Shown: positions 1 through 9,071, numbered from the stretch's first letter. The stretch is DNA of 64,000 nucleotides from Thalassotalea atypica (GCF_030295975.1 NZ_AP027364.1:4278001-4342000), one strand, 5' to 3'. The notes: generated by a model not told the origin, from the letters alone. Numbers and translations: made by a program.

Positions 1-890
1 ATCGCCATGTCCATACGGGCACGTAATTCCGCCATCTTGAACTGAGTGTTTTGCATTGCAGCCAACGGCTTACCAAACACTTTTCGATCAAGCACAAATT
101 CTTTGGTTAATTCAAACGCGTATTCAGCCGTGCCCACGTTCCAGATCGCACAAATTAGGCGTTCTTCCGCTAAACCTGACATTAAGTATTTAAAGCCTTG
201 GCCTTCAGCCCCAATCAAGTTTTCTTTCGGCACTTTAACGTTATCAAAAAATAACTCGGCCGTATCTTGCGACTTCATGCCCATTTTTTTCAAATGCGCG
301 CCACGTTTAAACCCTTCAAAGTTCGATTCAACGGCAAATAAGCTGATCGCATGAGGAATATTTGGGTTAGTACGCGCTGCAACAACAAACACGTCACCGC
401 AAATTCCGTTTGAAATATAGGTTTTAGCACCATTAAGTAGGTAGTGATCACCTTGGTCCACAGCAGTTGCGCGCATTCCTGCTAAGTCACTACCGGCGTC
501 AGGTTCGGTCATTGCCACACCCAAAATGTATTCACCAGTAATTGCTTTGGGAATATATTTTTGCTTGAGTTCTTCACTCGCGTACTTTAAAAAATATGGC
601 GCAATAATAGTACTGTGCAGTTGTGGCATAAAACCCGTTTCGCCAGATACACCGATTTCTTCTGAGATAATTTGCTGAAAGCGAAAGTCGTCAATGCCTA
701 AACCACCAAGAGACTCTGGTGCTTGTGGGATCAAGAACCCCATTTCACCGGCTTTTAAATATACTTCACGCGGAACAATACCCGCTTCTCGCCACTCTGC
801 TCTATGAGGAGCAACTTCTTGCTCTAGAAAGGCACGAAATGACTCTCTAAACATATTATGATCTTCATCAAAACAATAACGTTTCATCAT
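1..890 (-). CDS. Acyl-CoA dehydrogenase, C-terminus cut by window edge
   Basis: The reading frame starts at an ATG at 890 (MMKRYCFDEDHNMFRESFRAF) and stays open to base 1, giving about 297 of the usual 380 or so residues. The N-terminal helical domain, the middle segment GVAMTEPDAGSDLAG and the later GAEGQGFKYLMSGLAEER are typical of FAD-dependent acyl-CoA dehydrogenases, which form the 2,3-double bond of acyl-CoAs in the cytoplasm. The catalytic glutamate should lie beyond the window. It is the most distal visible gene of the operon that begins at 3986, so it probably supplies the first beta-oxidation step for the hydratases, dehydrogenase and thiolase upstream. Substrate is unknown; a branched or cyclic acyl-CoA is inferred from the neighbours. 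Confidence 0.93.
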   Translation of the reverse strand, partial: MMKRYCFDEDHNMFRESFRAFLEQEVAPHRAEWREAGIVPREVYLKAGEMGFLIPQAPESLGGLGIDDFRFQQIISEEIGVSGETGFMPQLHSTIIAPYFLKYASEELKQKYIPKAITGEYILGVAMTEPDAGSDLAGMRATAVDQGDHYLLNGAKTYISNGICGDVFVVAARTNPNIPHAISLFAVESNFEGFKRGAHLKKMGMKSQDTAELFFDNVKVPKENLIGAEGQGFKYLMSGLAEERLICAIWNVGTAEYAFELTKEFVLDRKVFGKPLAAMQNTQFKMAELRARMDMA

Positions 891-947
891 AATTTCCTAA
901 TCTTAGTTTTATAAGAATGGCTCGAGGTTAATCGGGCCACTTATCAA

Positions 948-1352
948 TTAGCCAATAGCAACGACTGCTTCACCGACTAAGGTTAACGTGCCATCAGCTT
1001 TTGCTGCTTGAATAGCTACGCGAGCACATAGCTCACCTTCATTATCAAATAATTCAGTCACTTCGCCTGAACAGGTGATCACGTCTTGTAATTGCGTAAT
1101 AGCAGAAAATTTATTACTGAATGAGCGAAGTTGTGATTGTGGCTGCCAGTTTGTCAACAAACGACCTAAATAGGCCATTGACAACATACCGTGTGCAAAC
1201 ACGTCAGGCATGCCCGCTTTTTTAGCAAAATCACTGTCAATGTGGATTGGGTTATGATCGCCCGAGGCACCCGCATATAAAGCTAGCGTGAAACGTGAAA
1301 TAGGGGGAAGCTCGAGTGCTGGTAACTGTGTACCTTTACTTATATCAGTCAT
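948..1352 (-). CDS. MaoC-like (R)-specific enoyl-CoA hydratase, catalytic hot-dog subunit
   Basis: A 134-residue single hot-dog-fold protein. The hydratase-2 motif is visible near residues 33-40 (DHNPIHID), followed by the glycine-rich helix AHGMLSMAYLGRLL. This motif carries the Asp/His dyad that adds water to 2-enoyl-CoA in the R-specific manner. It lies 14 bp downstream of the MaoC N-terminal-type gene, so the two probably form a heteromeric hydratase, as in the HadAB/ChsH arrangement. In the peroxisomal multifunctional protein the same two half-domains are fused to each other and to a dehydrogenase like the product of 3066-3986. Substrate is not determined. Confidence 0.88.
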   Translation of the reverse strand: MTDISKGTQLPALELPPISRFTLALYAGASGDHNPIHIDSDFAKKAGMPDVFAHGMLSMAYLGRLLTNWQPQSQLRSFSNKFSAITQLQDVITCSGEVTELFDNEGELCARVAIQAAKADGTLTLVGEAVVAIG

Positions 1353-1366
1353 GAGAATGCTCCTAA

Positions 1367-1810
1367 TTATGCGTTGCGGTAAACAAGGGTTTGTTCAGCA
1401 GTGGCAACTATGTTTCCGTGCTGATTGGTGTAGCTAGTTTCAAGCACTACGAACTCCAGCGCACCACCTTTCTTGTCAAAAATATCTTTCAGTGAAGAGC
1501 TTACCGAGATGGTATCGCCCGCATAAATTTGACCTTTGTAGTTAAATGATTGAGAGCCGTGCAAAACTTTCGCAATATCTAGCTTTAGTAAACCGATAAC
1601 CGGTAAGAATTCTGGGCCTTCCATGTCTAAAGAGAACGGGAAAGTTGGTAATGCTGGAATGCCTTCATAACCTGCGTCTCTTGCTGCCGCTTCATCCGTA
1701 TAAATAGGATTTGTTTCACCTATTGATTGGGCGAAAAATTTTAAACGACCTTTTTCAACATCGACATCAAACGGCATAAATTTATGGCCGACTTTAGATT
1801 TATCTAACAT
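1367..1810 (-). CDS. MaoC N-terminal-type dehydratase subunit (FAS1-like hot-dog)
   Basis: A 147-residue hot-dog protein resembling the MaoC_dehydrat_N family: the start LDKSKVGHKFMPFDVDVEKGRLKFFAQSIG and the later segment NYKGQIYAGDTISVSSSL match that fold. It lacks the DxNPIHxD catalytic motif present in the adjacent gene, so it is expected to be the non-catalytic or substrate-shaping partner. Gene order (this subunit, then the catalytic one, 14 bp apart) supports co-assembly. An alternative is an independent thioester-binding protein, which I consider less likely. It belongs to the operon starting at 3986. Confidence 0.83.
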   Translation of the reverse strand: MLDKSKVGHKFMPFDVDVEKGRLKFFAQSIGETNPIYTDEAAARDAGYEGIPALPTFPFSLDMEGPEFLPVIGLLKLDIAKVLHGSQSFNYKGQIYAGDTISVSSSLKDIFDKKGGALEFVVLETSYTNQHGNIVATAEQTLVYRNA

Positions 1811-1862
1811 GATTATTCCTTAGCAGAGCGCAGCAACCGCCACGCTCAAATCAAACAATTAC

Positions 1863-3041
1863 TTATGAGATTTTCTTGTACATGGTCACAACAACTGCGC
1901 CACCAAGTCCTACGTTGTGTTGCAGTGCGATATTTGCATTGGGTACTTGACGATCACCAGCAGTACCACGAAGGTGCCACACGAGCTCAGTACATTGGGC
2001 TAAACCTGTTGCACCGATTGGATGACCTTTTGACATCAATCCTCCTGATGGATTAACAACATATTTGCCGCCAAACGTGTTGTTGCCGTCATTAATAAAT
2101 TTTTCAGCGCCACCTTCTTCACAAAGGCCCAAGCCTTCATAAGTCAATACTTCGTTTGGTGTAAAACAGTCATGAAGTTCAACAAGATCAACATCATCTG
2201 CGCCAATACCAGCTTGTTCATACACTTGGCGAGCCGCGGCTGCCGTCATTTCAGTACCAACAAGTTTCATTGGATCTGTCCACGTGTCTTGAAAATCTGT
2301 CGCCATCGCTTGTGCAACAATTTCAACATTAGCTGTAATACCATGTTTTTTAGCGAAAGCTTCTGAACAAACCACTACCGCAGCAGCGCCACACGTAGGA
2401 GGACAAGCCATAAAGCGTGTCAAATATGGAGGGAAAATTGTTGGCGCTTCCATCACCTCTTTCACAGTCAACGGCTTAGAAAACAATGAGTATGGATTCA
2501 AGATTGCATGGCTTCTTGATTTTTCAGAGACTTTTGCAAAAATATCTGGATTTGCGCCGTACTTGTCAATATATGCCGTACCTGCTTGACCAAACATGCG
2601 CAATGCAAGCGGGCCCGCTGGTGCGTCTGACACTTTGTCTAAGGCATCTAGCATATTGGAAAAAGGTGACTCGCGGTCATCCCAGTGTGAACCTAGAGCA
2701 CCTGGCTGCATTTCTTCAAAACCAAACGCCAAGGCGCATTCAACAGCACCCGACTCAACCGCTTGTCGAGCAAGGAATAAAGCCGTAGATCCAGAAGAGC
2801 AGTTGTTATTGACATTAATGACAGGGATACCTGTCATGCCAACGTCATAAAGTGCATGCTGACCACAAGTGCTGTCACCATAAATATAACTCGCATATGC
2901 TTGTTGAATGTACTTGTACTCAACACCCGAATCTTCAAGTGCTTCTTTAATAGCGGCACTTGCCATTACTCGGTAAGGTTGCTGCTGGCCTGGCTTACAA
3001 AACTTTGTCATACCGACGCCGGCGACTCTTGCATTAATCAT
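1863..3041 (-). CDS. SCPx-like 3-ketoacyl-CoA thiolase (lipid-transfer-protein type)
   Basis: 392 residues of the thiolase fold. The nucleophile motif NVNNNCSSGSTALF places the catalytic cysteine at about residue 81. Further conserved blocks are LHDCFTPNEVLTYEGLGLC, NPSGGLMSKGHPIGATGLAQ and the C-terminal HNVGLGGAVVV. From memory these blocks read almost the same as in the thiolase domain of mammalian sterol carrier protein X, which cleaves 2-methyl-branched and bile-acid-type 3-ketoacyl-CoAs. There is no fused SCP2 domain. The gene follows the HSD17B4-like dehydrogenase by 24 bp. No DUF35 partner gene is visible, which argues against an Ltp2-type aldolase role, though that remains possible. 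Confidence 0.9.
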   Translation of the reverse strand: MINARVAGVGMTKFCKPGQQQPYRVMASAAIKEALEDSGVEYKYIQQAYASYIYGDSTCGQHALYDVGMTGIPVINVNNNCSSGSTALFLARQAVESGAVECALAFGFEEMQPGALGSHWDDRESPFSNMLDALDKVSDAPAGPLALRMFGQAGTAYIDKYGANPDIFAKVSEKSRSHAILNPYSLFSKPLTVKEVMEAPTIFPPYLTRFMACPPTCGAAAVVVCSEAFAKKHGITANVEIVAQAMATDFQDTWTDPMKLVGTEMTAAAARQVYEQAGIGADDVDLVELHDCFTPNEVLTYEGLGLCEEGGAEKFINDGNNTFGGKYVVNPSGGLMSKGHPIGATGLAQCTELVWHLRGTAGDRQVPNANIALQHNVGLGGAVVVTMYKKIS

Positions 3042-3065
3042 TTTTATTTCCCCACTTAATATTAC

Positions 3066-3986
3066 TTATTTCTTCGCATTAAGTAGGTCAATGCCTACCA
3101 TTTTGCTTACGGCGTTGAATGTGCTGATAATGTTTTCTGCCGGTTTAGCATCAGTGAAATCACAAATTTTGTCCCACTTCTCGGCAACATCTTCAGCAGT
3201 AATAGGTTTATCAATACCAAAAGCATAACCTTCAGTACGTTCAATACGTACTTTAGCAAACCAGCTGGCACCTACTTCAAATACACTGCCAGACTCTTTG
3301 TTGTCTTCACTACATAGTTTAACGACCAGTGGAACAACGTATTCTGGCGAGGTTGCTTTTAGCACGTCTTCTGGCCAAATTGTTTCAGTTAAACGTGAAC
3401 CCGCGATTGGCGCAATCACGTTTACTTGAATATTTTTGCGAGCCCCTTCAAGTGCTAATGTTTTCCCTAAACCCAGAAGGCCTGATTTAGCTGTGCTGTA
3501 GTTAGCTTGACCGAAGTTACCGTAGATACCTGCAGCAGAAGTAGTGAAAATAACACGACCGTAGCCTTGTTCAACCATAAATGGCCATGCGGCTTTAGTC
3601 ACCGAGTATGCACCATCAACATGTACTTTTTGGATGAGTTCCCAATCTTGATCGGACATTTTGGCGAAACTTGAGTCACGTAAAATACCAGCGTTGTTAA
3701 TAACAACATCGACGCGACCGTAGGCATCTACAGCTGTCTTAACAATGCGCGCACCAAACTCAACAGAATCATAATTTGCCACGGCTTCACCGCCTGCGGT
3801 TGTAATCTCTTCAACGACTAGGTCGGCCGCTGAACTACTCGCGCCTTCGCCATGGCCTGAACCACCTAAGTCATTGACAACAACTTTAGCACCGCGTTTA
3901 GCAAACTCGATGGCGTATGCCTTACCTAAACCGCCGCCAGCACCTGTAACGATAACGACTTTATTTTTGTAGCTAATTTCGCTCAT
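3066..3986 (-). CDS. HSD17B4/FOX2-like 3-hydroxyacyl-CoA dehydrogenase (SDR)
   Basis: 306 residues of the short-chain dehydrogenase family. The cofactor motif TGAGGGLGKAYA is near the N-terminus, then NNAGILRD, the active-site YGNFGQANYSTAK and the extended C-terminal part (FEVGASWFAKVRIERTEG) that is specific to the dehydrogenase domain of peroxisomal multifunctional protein 2. It should oxidise (R)-3-hydroxyacyl-CoA with NAD, matching the R-specific MaoC hydratases downstream. The ATG at 3986 was chosen over the TTG one codon upstream because AGAGGAAAAG lies at the right distance. It is the first gene of the operon SDR-thiolase-MaoC-MaoC-acyl-CoA dehydrogenase and is divergent from an AraC regulator. 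Confidence 0.92.
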   Translation of the reverse strand: MSEISYKNKVVIVTGAGGGLGKAYAIEFAKRGAKVVVNDLGGSGHGEGASSSAADLVVEEITTAGGEAVANYDSVEFGARIVKTAVDAYGRVDVVINNAGILRDSSFAKMSDQDWELIQKVHVDGAYSVTKAAWPFMVEQGYGRVIFTTSAAGIYGNFGQANYSTAKSGLLGLGKTLALEGARKNIQVNVIAPIAGSRLTETIWPEDVLKATSPEYVVPLVVKLCSEDNKESGSVFEVGASWFAKVRIERTEGYAFGIDKPITAEDVAEKWDKICDFTDAKPAENIISTFNAVSKMVGIDLLNAKK

Positions 3987-4122
3987 CAACTTTTCCTCTA
4001 TTGAATTATTTAGGTAATCAAATGACTACCGATAAGTTATTTTTAGATACGGTTAGTGTTGACGATATCGAAAGCAAACCCAATGACCGAAAAGCACGAA
4101 AAAACAGGTCTTAGAGTTCTTT

Positions 4123-4254
4123 TTTGTTAATCATTTTTTTAAAAGCAGTAATTAACAAAGAATACAGAAATAGCATCAAGCCCTTTTATATCAGTTGTTA
4201 ACTGGAGTTTGCTTTGATAGAGTGATTTATCATTAAGGTACTATATTGTTAACA
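4123..4254. promoter_or_regulatory. Divergent promoter region with repeated TTGTTAA boxes
   Basis: The 291 bp between the SDR start and the AraC start contain four copies of TTGTTAA(T/C): 4124-4131, an inverted copy at 4151-4158, 4195-4202 and 4246-4253. The first two form a 9-bp inverted repeat (TTTGTTAAT / ATTAACAAA) with a 19-base spacer. The last two are 51 bp apart, close to five helical turns, and the last forms the palindrome TGTTAACA. They are candidate binding sites for the adjacent AraC regulator or another protein. No experimental support. Confidence 0.4.
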
Positions 4255-4277
4255 TTGTTTTTAGGTAAATTGCGGTT

Positions 4278-5306
4278 ATGAATGAGAACACAGTTTCCAT
4301 CCAATATGTTAGAGCGATTGTAGGTGGGTTAAAACGTCATGGAAAAAAAACCGACGAGATGTTAAGTCAATTTGGTCTATCCAGTGAATTTATCGCGAAC
4401 AATAAGAGCCGCGTCCCCTTTGATCTTATAGTTGCCTTGGTCCGTCGTTCATGGCGAGTTTTAGGTGATGAAAATATGGGGGTCAGTAAAAATAAGGTAC
4501 CCAATGGGGGGTTTTTTTATGCTGGTCAACTTGCGATAGGGGTAAGCAGTTTAGGAAAAAGCCTTTCTTTGCTCGTTGGCTATTACAACTATCTTGATCC
4601 TGGTTACTCTTTTGCTTTGGTCCGAAACAAGAATGAAATCAGCATAGAATTGAAACTGGATGATCCAACATTGGATGAATATCACTTACTGGCAGATTTT
4701 ATTCTGGGTGGTCTTTATCGATTTTGCTGTTGGTTAATCGGCAAACAGATCATCCTAAAACAAGCAACCTTTGATTATGCGCCCCCAGCACATCAAGCTG
4801 ACTACTCCATAATCTTTAATTGTCCAAAAAGATTTAACTCTAAGAAGCTATCAGTCACCTTTAGTGCAGATTACCTTGAGTTACCTATTGTCAAAAATAG
4901 AACCGATTTTGATAGTTATGTTGCGGTCACGCCGATGAGCATATTAGTCAACCCAGTTGACGATGATAGTTACACTACCAAAGTTAAACGACTGATCGAG
5001 CAAGAAAGTTGGTCAAATTTACCCACTTTTGAGCAAATCGCTGCCCAAATGCATATGGTGCCAAAAACGTTAAGACAGCGTTTGAAAAAAGAAGGCATCA
5101 ACTATCAAAAGCTCAAAGACGTAATGCGCCGAGATCTGGCCATATACTACTTATATCACGGTAACTACAGCATTACTGATGTTGCAGAAAAAATTGGCTT
5201 CACTGAAACCGCAGCGTTTATTCGCGCCTTTAAAAGTTGGACTAACATGACTCCAGGGCTTTATCGAAAAACATTTATCGAAGACAACCAAGAACAAGAA
5301 TCATAG
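4278..5306 (+). CDS. AraC-family transcriptional regulator with Arabinose_bd-type N-terminal domain
   Basis: 342 residues. The first 200 or so resemble the ligand-binding domain found in OruR/ArgR-like AraC proteins. The C-terminus has two helix-turn-helix units: TFEQIAAQMHMVPKTLRQRLKKEG and YSITDVAEKIGFTETAAFIRAFKSWTNMTPGLYR, the last being the usual AraC signature. It is divergent from the SDR-thiolase operon with about 290 bp between them and is followed 10 bp later by a small membrane-protein gene. It probably senses a substrate or intermediate of the acyl-CoA pathway and controls the divergent operon; this is inferred from position only. Confidence 0.92.
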   Translation: MNENTVSIQYVRAIVGGLKRHGKKTDEMLSQFGLSSEFIANNKSRVPFDLIVALVRRSWRVLGDENMGVSKNKVPNGGFFYAGQLAIGVSSLGKSLSLLVGYYNYLDPGYSFALVRNKNEISIELKLDDPTLDEYHLLADFILGGLYRFCCWLIGKQIILKQATFDYAPPAHQADYSIIFNCPKRFNSKKLSVTFSADYLELPIVKNRTDFDSYVAVTPMSILVNPVDDDSYTTKVKRLIEQESWSNLPTFEQIAAQMHMVPKTLRQRLKKEGINYQKLKDVMRRDLAIYYLYHGNYSITDVAEKIGFTETAAFIRAFKSWTNMTPGLYRKTFIEDNQEQES

Positions 5307-5316
5307 AGGAATAAAA

Positions 5317-5724
5317 ATGATATTTACCAAACACCTAAAGAGCTTTTTATGTCTTACTGGTGCAGGCACCGCTGCGGCATTCATTTATGCTATTGCGCCA
5401 GCTTGGGCACTGACTAACTTAAATGGCGTGACGTTAGATGGCAGCCATCAATTACTGATCCAGCATTGGGGCGCAATCGTTGGCCTAGTGGGCGTAATGA
5501 TGATTGTGGCAGCCTATAAACCACAGTGGCGCGAAAGCACGTTACTGCTTTGTACTGCTGAGAAAGCTTACCTTGTATTCTTGTTTTTGTTTCATCAAAG
5601 TAACCCACTAGTTGGCGAATTTGGACTGTTCGCTTTGGCAGACTCACTCATGATCGTTTTTGTACTGGGCTATTGGCTAGAGCAGCACCGTAAAATAAAC
5701 ACAGTGCAAGTTTCATCGACATAA
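5317..5724 (+). CDS. Small integral membrane protein, function unknown
   Basis: 135 residues with about four hydrophobic segments: around 9-31 (ending PAWAL), 47-65 (WGAIVGLVGVMMIVAAY), 82-95 (AYLVFLFLFHQ) and 102-120 (FGLFALADSLMIVFVLGYW). The start is preceded by AGAGGAATAAAA. The gene lies 10 bp after the AraC gene and probably shares its transcript. I do not recognise the family. Such small proteins often accompany lipid or steroid catabolism regulators, but no role can be assigned from the sequence. Confidence 0.75.
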   Translation: MIFTKHLKSFLCLTGAGTAAAFIYAIAPAWALTNLNGVTLDGSHQLLIQHWGAIVGLVGVMMIVAAYKPQWRESTLLLCTAEKAYLVFLFLFHQSNPLVGEFGLFALADSLMIVFVLGYWLEQHRKINTVQVSST

Positions 5725-5964
5725 TCATGCGTCCTCAACTGGGCGAAACTCAATCAAATTGATGAAGAGGTCAAGTGATATTCCTCTCATTCAACCATTT
5801 GTTCATTAAAAGGTACTTTTTCGTTATTGAACTCAAATTGCTGATAACCGACTCTAAAAAAGCTTTACGGAAAGCACATAAATACCGCAGTACACAAGCG
5901 ATCAAAAACAAATAAAAGCAAAAATCGTCGCTGTGGTTTATTTTATTTAAGAGGGGAATTATAA

Positions 5965-8427
5965 ATGTACAACCAGCCAATCGCTCGCAAGCGCTGTCAA
6001 CTAAGTTTAGCCATTACAACCGCACTATACTGTGCATCACCGTTTCAAATGGCGGTAGCCAATGACGCTCCGGGAGCAGAACAAGACTATGAAGTTATCT
6101 TAGTTAAAGGGGGAAAGCGCCCTAAAACTCTACAAGAAGTTGCAGCTTCTGTCGCCGTTATCGGCGGTGAAGAAATGAAACAGATGAAGATCGAAGATTT
6201 AGAAGATCTATCAACTAACCTACCTAACGTTAAGATTTCAGCTAATGCCATTCAAGATACTATTTCAATTCGAGGTATCAACTCAGATTTACAAGCCGGT
6301 GGGGAACAATCAGTTGGTATCTTTGTCGATGGTATTTTTCATGGTCGCGGTGTTCAATCTCGCTTTTCATTTTTAGACGTTGATACAGTTGAAGTATTGC
6401 GTGGCCCTCAGGGTGCCTTGTTCGGGAAGAATACAATCGCAGGTGTTATTGCCATTAATCCTGCACAGCCACGTGAAGATTTGGAAGCCAAAATCACTTT
6501 GGGTTATGAATCAGAATCGGAGCAAATAGAAACGTCCGGCTTTGTTACCGGAGCATTAAACGACAGTGGCTCGGTAAAAGGTCGTTTAGCATTTAAACAT
6601 TACAATACCGACAAAGCTTATATTGAAAATGTAAACCAAGAAGGTGACGAAGATCCTAATAAAAATACCGCTTTTAGGGGAATTTTAGATTGGGAGGTTA
6701 ACGAACAATTAACACTCAATATTAGAGCAGAAGACGGCAACCAAGAAGTAAATCACATTTATTGGGAGATGACTAAATTAGCCGTTAATGATCCTTCATT
6801 AGCGCCTATATTAGGTGCTTATCAAGCATTTGGCGCAGAAGACAACATTGATCATAAAGGTTCAGCTTCTCAGCAAAATTATCCTGGTTTAGGGTTAAAT
6901 GGCAAAGATACACCATATTTTATGGACACCAATTTTTCAGAATATGCCTTTAAAGCGAATTATGCGCTTGATGCTGGTAACGTTACCTTGATTGCCGCTC
7001 AATCTGATTACGATTATGTCCGCTCTGTTGATGCAGATTATGGTCCTTTACCTATTCTGCAATTTACTGATTATGAAGATTATGAGCAAACGTCAGTAGA
7101 ATTGCGTTTTGTATCAAAAGACAGTGACTCGTTTGAATACCTTGTTGGTGCTTACTATCAAGATTCCGACTTAGACGTTGTTGGTGTGTTAGATACAGCG
7201 ACCAGCCCGACGAGTATTGCTGGTGGTTTATTTAACCAAACCATGCCGTTATTTGAACAAATGCTTAGTTTACCTACCGGTGCGCTAGCGAATGTTTACC
7301 CTCAAGAAACCATTACCACACGTTTACATGGTTTAACGCAAAACACTGAAACATATGCTATTTTCGGTCAAGTAGGTATTGGTTTAAGCGATAACTTAAA
7401 ACTTGAACTTTCTGGCCGTTATTCTGACGAAGAAAAAACAGCAAGCCAAGAAGTCGAAATTTATGGTGGTAGCGGTTATGGAGCCACTTCAGGTAATGCA
7501 TTATTAAACCCAATTGAACACGCGTTTTGGCAAGTCGCTTTATTTGAAGCAACAAGCCATGTAAATGATTTATCTCGTAGTGAATCTAATTTCAGCCCAG
7601 CAGCCAACTTAGCTTGGTCAGTAGATGATGATACCAACTTATATGCAGCATATAGCAAAGGTTTTAAAGCCGGTGGTTTTAATGCTTTAGCCATGTCAGC
7701 AGACCCAGCAGAAGCAGAATATGACGAAGAAGAAGCTGATTCATTTGAAATTGGTGGTAAATTCACTTTGCTTGATGGCAATGCAAAATTAAATGTTGCT
7801 GTCTTTAGCACTGACTTCAAAAACCTACAAACTACCGTATTTACAGGCGGTACGACTTTTGTGGTAAGAAATGCTGCTGAAGCAACGACTCAGGGTCTAG
7901 AAGTAGACCTTACTTGGACATTGTCTGACGAATGGACCTTGTATTCAACGCTTGGTTATATTGATTTTGAGTTCGACTCATACGTTAATGCGGGTTGTAC
8001 TGCCAATCAAATGTTTGCCAACGGTTTAAATGGCGCACAATGTGCGGCTGCCGGCGTCAATGACTTAAGTGGTAAAACCAACCAAGACGTACCTGAATAT
8101 ACTACGTCACTAGGTCTTGAATATGGCACCATGTTTGGCGAATATGAATTCATCAGTCGCTTAAACGTTAACTATATTGATGACTACTATGCAGCACCAG
8201 ATCTTGATGAAGAATCAAAAATTGACGGCTACACCTTAGTCGACTTGTCAGTGAAGTTGATTTCGCCAGATGGCGATTGGGATGTTGCATTTGTTGGTCG
8301 TAACTTAACTGATGAAGAGTTTTATTTATACTCAAATGATACACCTCTTTTAGGTGGCTCTCATCAAGCAGGAACACAAGCACCAACCACTTATACGGTT
8401 CAGTTTAGCTACCATTTCCAAGACTAA
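5965..8427 (+). CDS. TonB-dependent outer-membrane receptor
   Basis: 820 residues. A cleavable signal (start MYNQPIARKRCQLSLAITTALY, likely cleaved after AVA near residue 32) is followed by a plug domain with TLQEVAASVAVIGGEEM, SIRGINSD and VEVLRGPQGALFGKNTIAGVI. A long beta-barrel ends in the aromatic terminus VQFSYHFQD with the usual NLTDEEFYLYSND block. The RBS AGAGGGGAAT is strong. It should import a ligand across the outer membrane with TonB energy; placement next to the acyl-CoA genes suggests a hydrophobic terpenoid, sterol or lipid, not a siderophore. That substrate is inference. It is monocistronic, with a terminator at 8471-8500. Confidence 0.93.
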   Translation: MYNQPIARKRCQLSLAITTALYCASPFQMAVANDAPGAEQDYEVILVKGGKRPKTLQEVAASVAVIGGEEMKQMKIEDLEDLSTNLPNVKISANAIQDTISIRGINSDLQAGGEQSVGIFVDGIFHGRGVQSRFSFLDVDTVEVLRGPQGALFGKNTIAGVIAINPAQPREDLEAKITLGYESESEQIETSGFVTGALNDSGSVKGRLAFKHYNTDKAYIENVNQEGDEDPNKNTAFRGILDWEVNEQLTLNIRAEDGNQEVNHIYWEMTKLAVNDPSLAPILGAYQAFGAEDNIDHKGSASQQNYPGLGLNGKDTPYFMDTNFSEYAFKANYALDAGNVTLIAAQSDYDYVRSVDADYGPLPILQFTDYEDYEQTSVELRFVSKDSDSFEYLVGAYYQDSDLDVVGVLDTATSPTSIAGGLFNQTMPLFEQMLSLPTGALANVYPQETITTRLHGLTQNTETYAIFGQVGIGLSDNLKLELSGRYSDEEKTASQEVEIYGGSGYGATSGNALLNPIEHAFWQVALFEATSHVNDLSRSESNFSPAANLAWSVDDDTNLYAAYSKGFKAGGFNALAMSADPAEAEYDEEEADSFEIGGKFTLLDGNAKLNVAVFSTDFKNLQTTVFTGGTTFVVRNAAEATTQGLEVDLTWTLSDEWTLYSTLGYIDFEFDSYVNAGCTANQMFANGLNGAQCAAAGVNDLSGKTNQDVPEYTTSLGLEYGTMFGEYEFISRLNVNYIDDYYAAPDLDEESKIDGYTLVDLSVKLISPDGDWDVAFVGRNLTDEEFYLYSNDTPLLGGSHQAGTQAPTTYTVQFSYHFQD

Positions 8428-8470
8428 ACAACGAGCTTAAAATAAGTAAGCACACTCGTGTGATAAACCT

Positions 8471-8500
8471 AAGCCGGCATTGATTGCCGGCTTTTGATTT
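8471..8500 (+). terminator. Rho-independent terminator after the TonB receptor gene
   Basis: Perfect 9-bp stem AAGCCGGCA (8471-8479) and TGCCGGCTT (8485-8493) with a 5-base loop, followed by a short T-rich tail. Confidence 0.8.
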
Positions 8501-8597
8501 GCTGCTATTTTCACAGAGTACTGTCACACTGCCCCTAACTATCATTACCAATCTCATGTGATAAACTCTTTTTCACATAAAACAATGGTACTTAAAA

Positions 8598-9071
8598 ATG
8601 AAAAAAATCCTCATATGCTTATGCATGTTAATGACAGTTTCAAGCTGCTCAGACAATGAAGTAGGTGATATATCGTTAGGCGTTTTCACCTCAAAAGACA
8701 TTAAAATAACATCATTAAAAGACGATAAAATCGCGGGTGTCACTTGTCATATCGCGTCAATTGAAGCCAACTTGAGCCTTTCTGATCCAAGTGACAGCTC
8801 TATTTCCTGTCGACAAACCGGTGAAATTACCCCTGAAATGATCGCTACTATTGATAAAAGTAAATCTGGTGAAATCGTCTTTAAACAATCCAAAAGTATC
8901 TTCTTTAAAACCATGAAGGTCAGAAGAATTTATGATGCTGAAAACCAAACTTTGCTCTACTTGTCTTACACCACAAAAGAAACCGAAGGCAGCTTCAAGC
9001 ACAGCTTATCAACCGTACCACTGTGGGGCACTAGGGCGTTTTCGACGCCTACAGTAGCAATAAACAACTAG
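8598..9071 (+). CDS. creA: CreA-family lipoprotein
   Basis: 157 residues. The N-terminus MKKILICLCMLMTVSSC has a lipobox with the cysteine at residue 17, so it should be a lipoprotein exported through LolCDE. The body matches the CreA family: VTCHIASIEANLSLSDPSD, SISCRQTGEI, EIVFKQSKSIFFKTMKVRRIYDAENQTLLYLSY and a C-terminal ST.PLWG block. CreA proteins are conserved periplasmic or envelope proteins of unknown biochemical function. The gene stands alone between two terminators and is probably unrelated to the catabolic genes. Symbol given by family only; the E. coli member is not lipidated. Confidence 0.8.
   Translation: MKKILICLCMLMTVSSCSDNEVGDISLGVFTSKDIKITSLKDDKIAGVTCHIASIEANLSLSDPSDSSISCRQTGEITPEMIATIDKSKSGEIVFKQSKSIFFKTMKVRRIYDAENQTLLYLSYTTKETEGSFKHSLSTVPLWGTRAFSTPTVAINN

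Noticed and set aside
46-354. Plus-strand open frame of about 100 codons opposite the acyl-CoA dehydrogenase
   Set aside because: Lies wholly antisense to a clear gene, has no recognisable domain and no ribosome-binding site.
1863-3041. Ltp2-type aldolase for steroid side chains as the function of the thiolase-like gene
   Set aside because: No DUF35 partner gene is adjacent and the thiolase cysteine motif NNNCSSGS and terminal GHPIGATG are intact, which fits a working thiolase.
1865-3059. Several plus-strand open frames opposite the thiolase gene
   Set aside because: All are shadows of a strongly conserved coding sequence on the minus strand.
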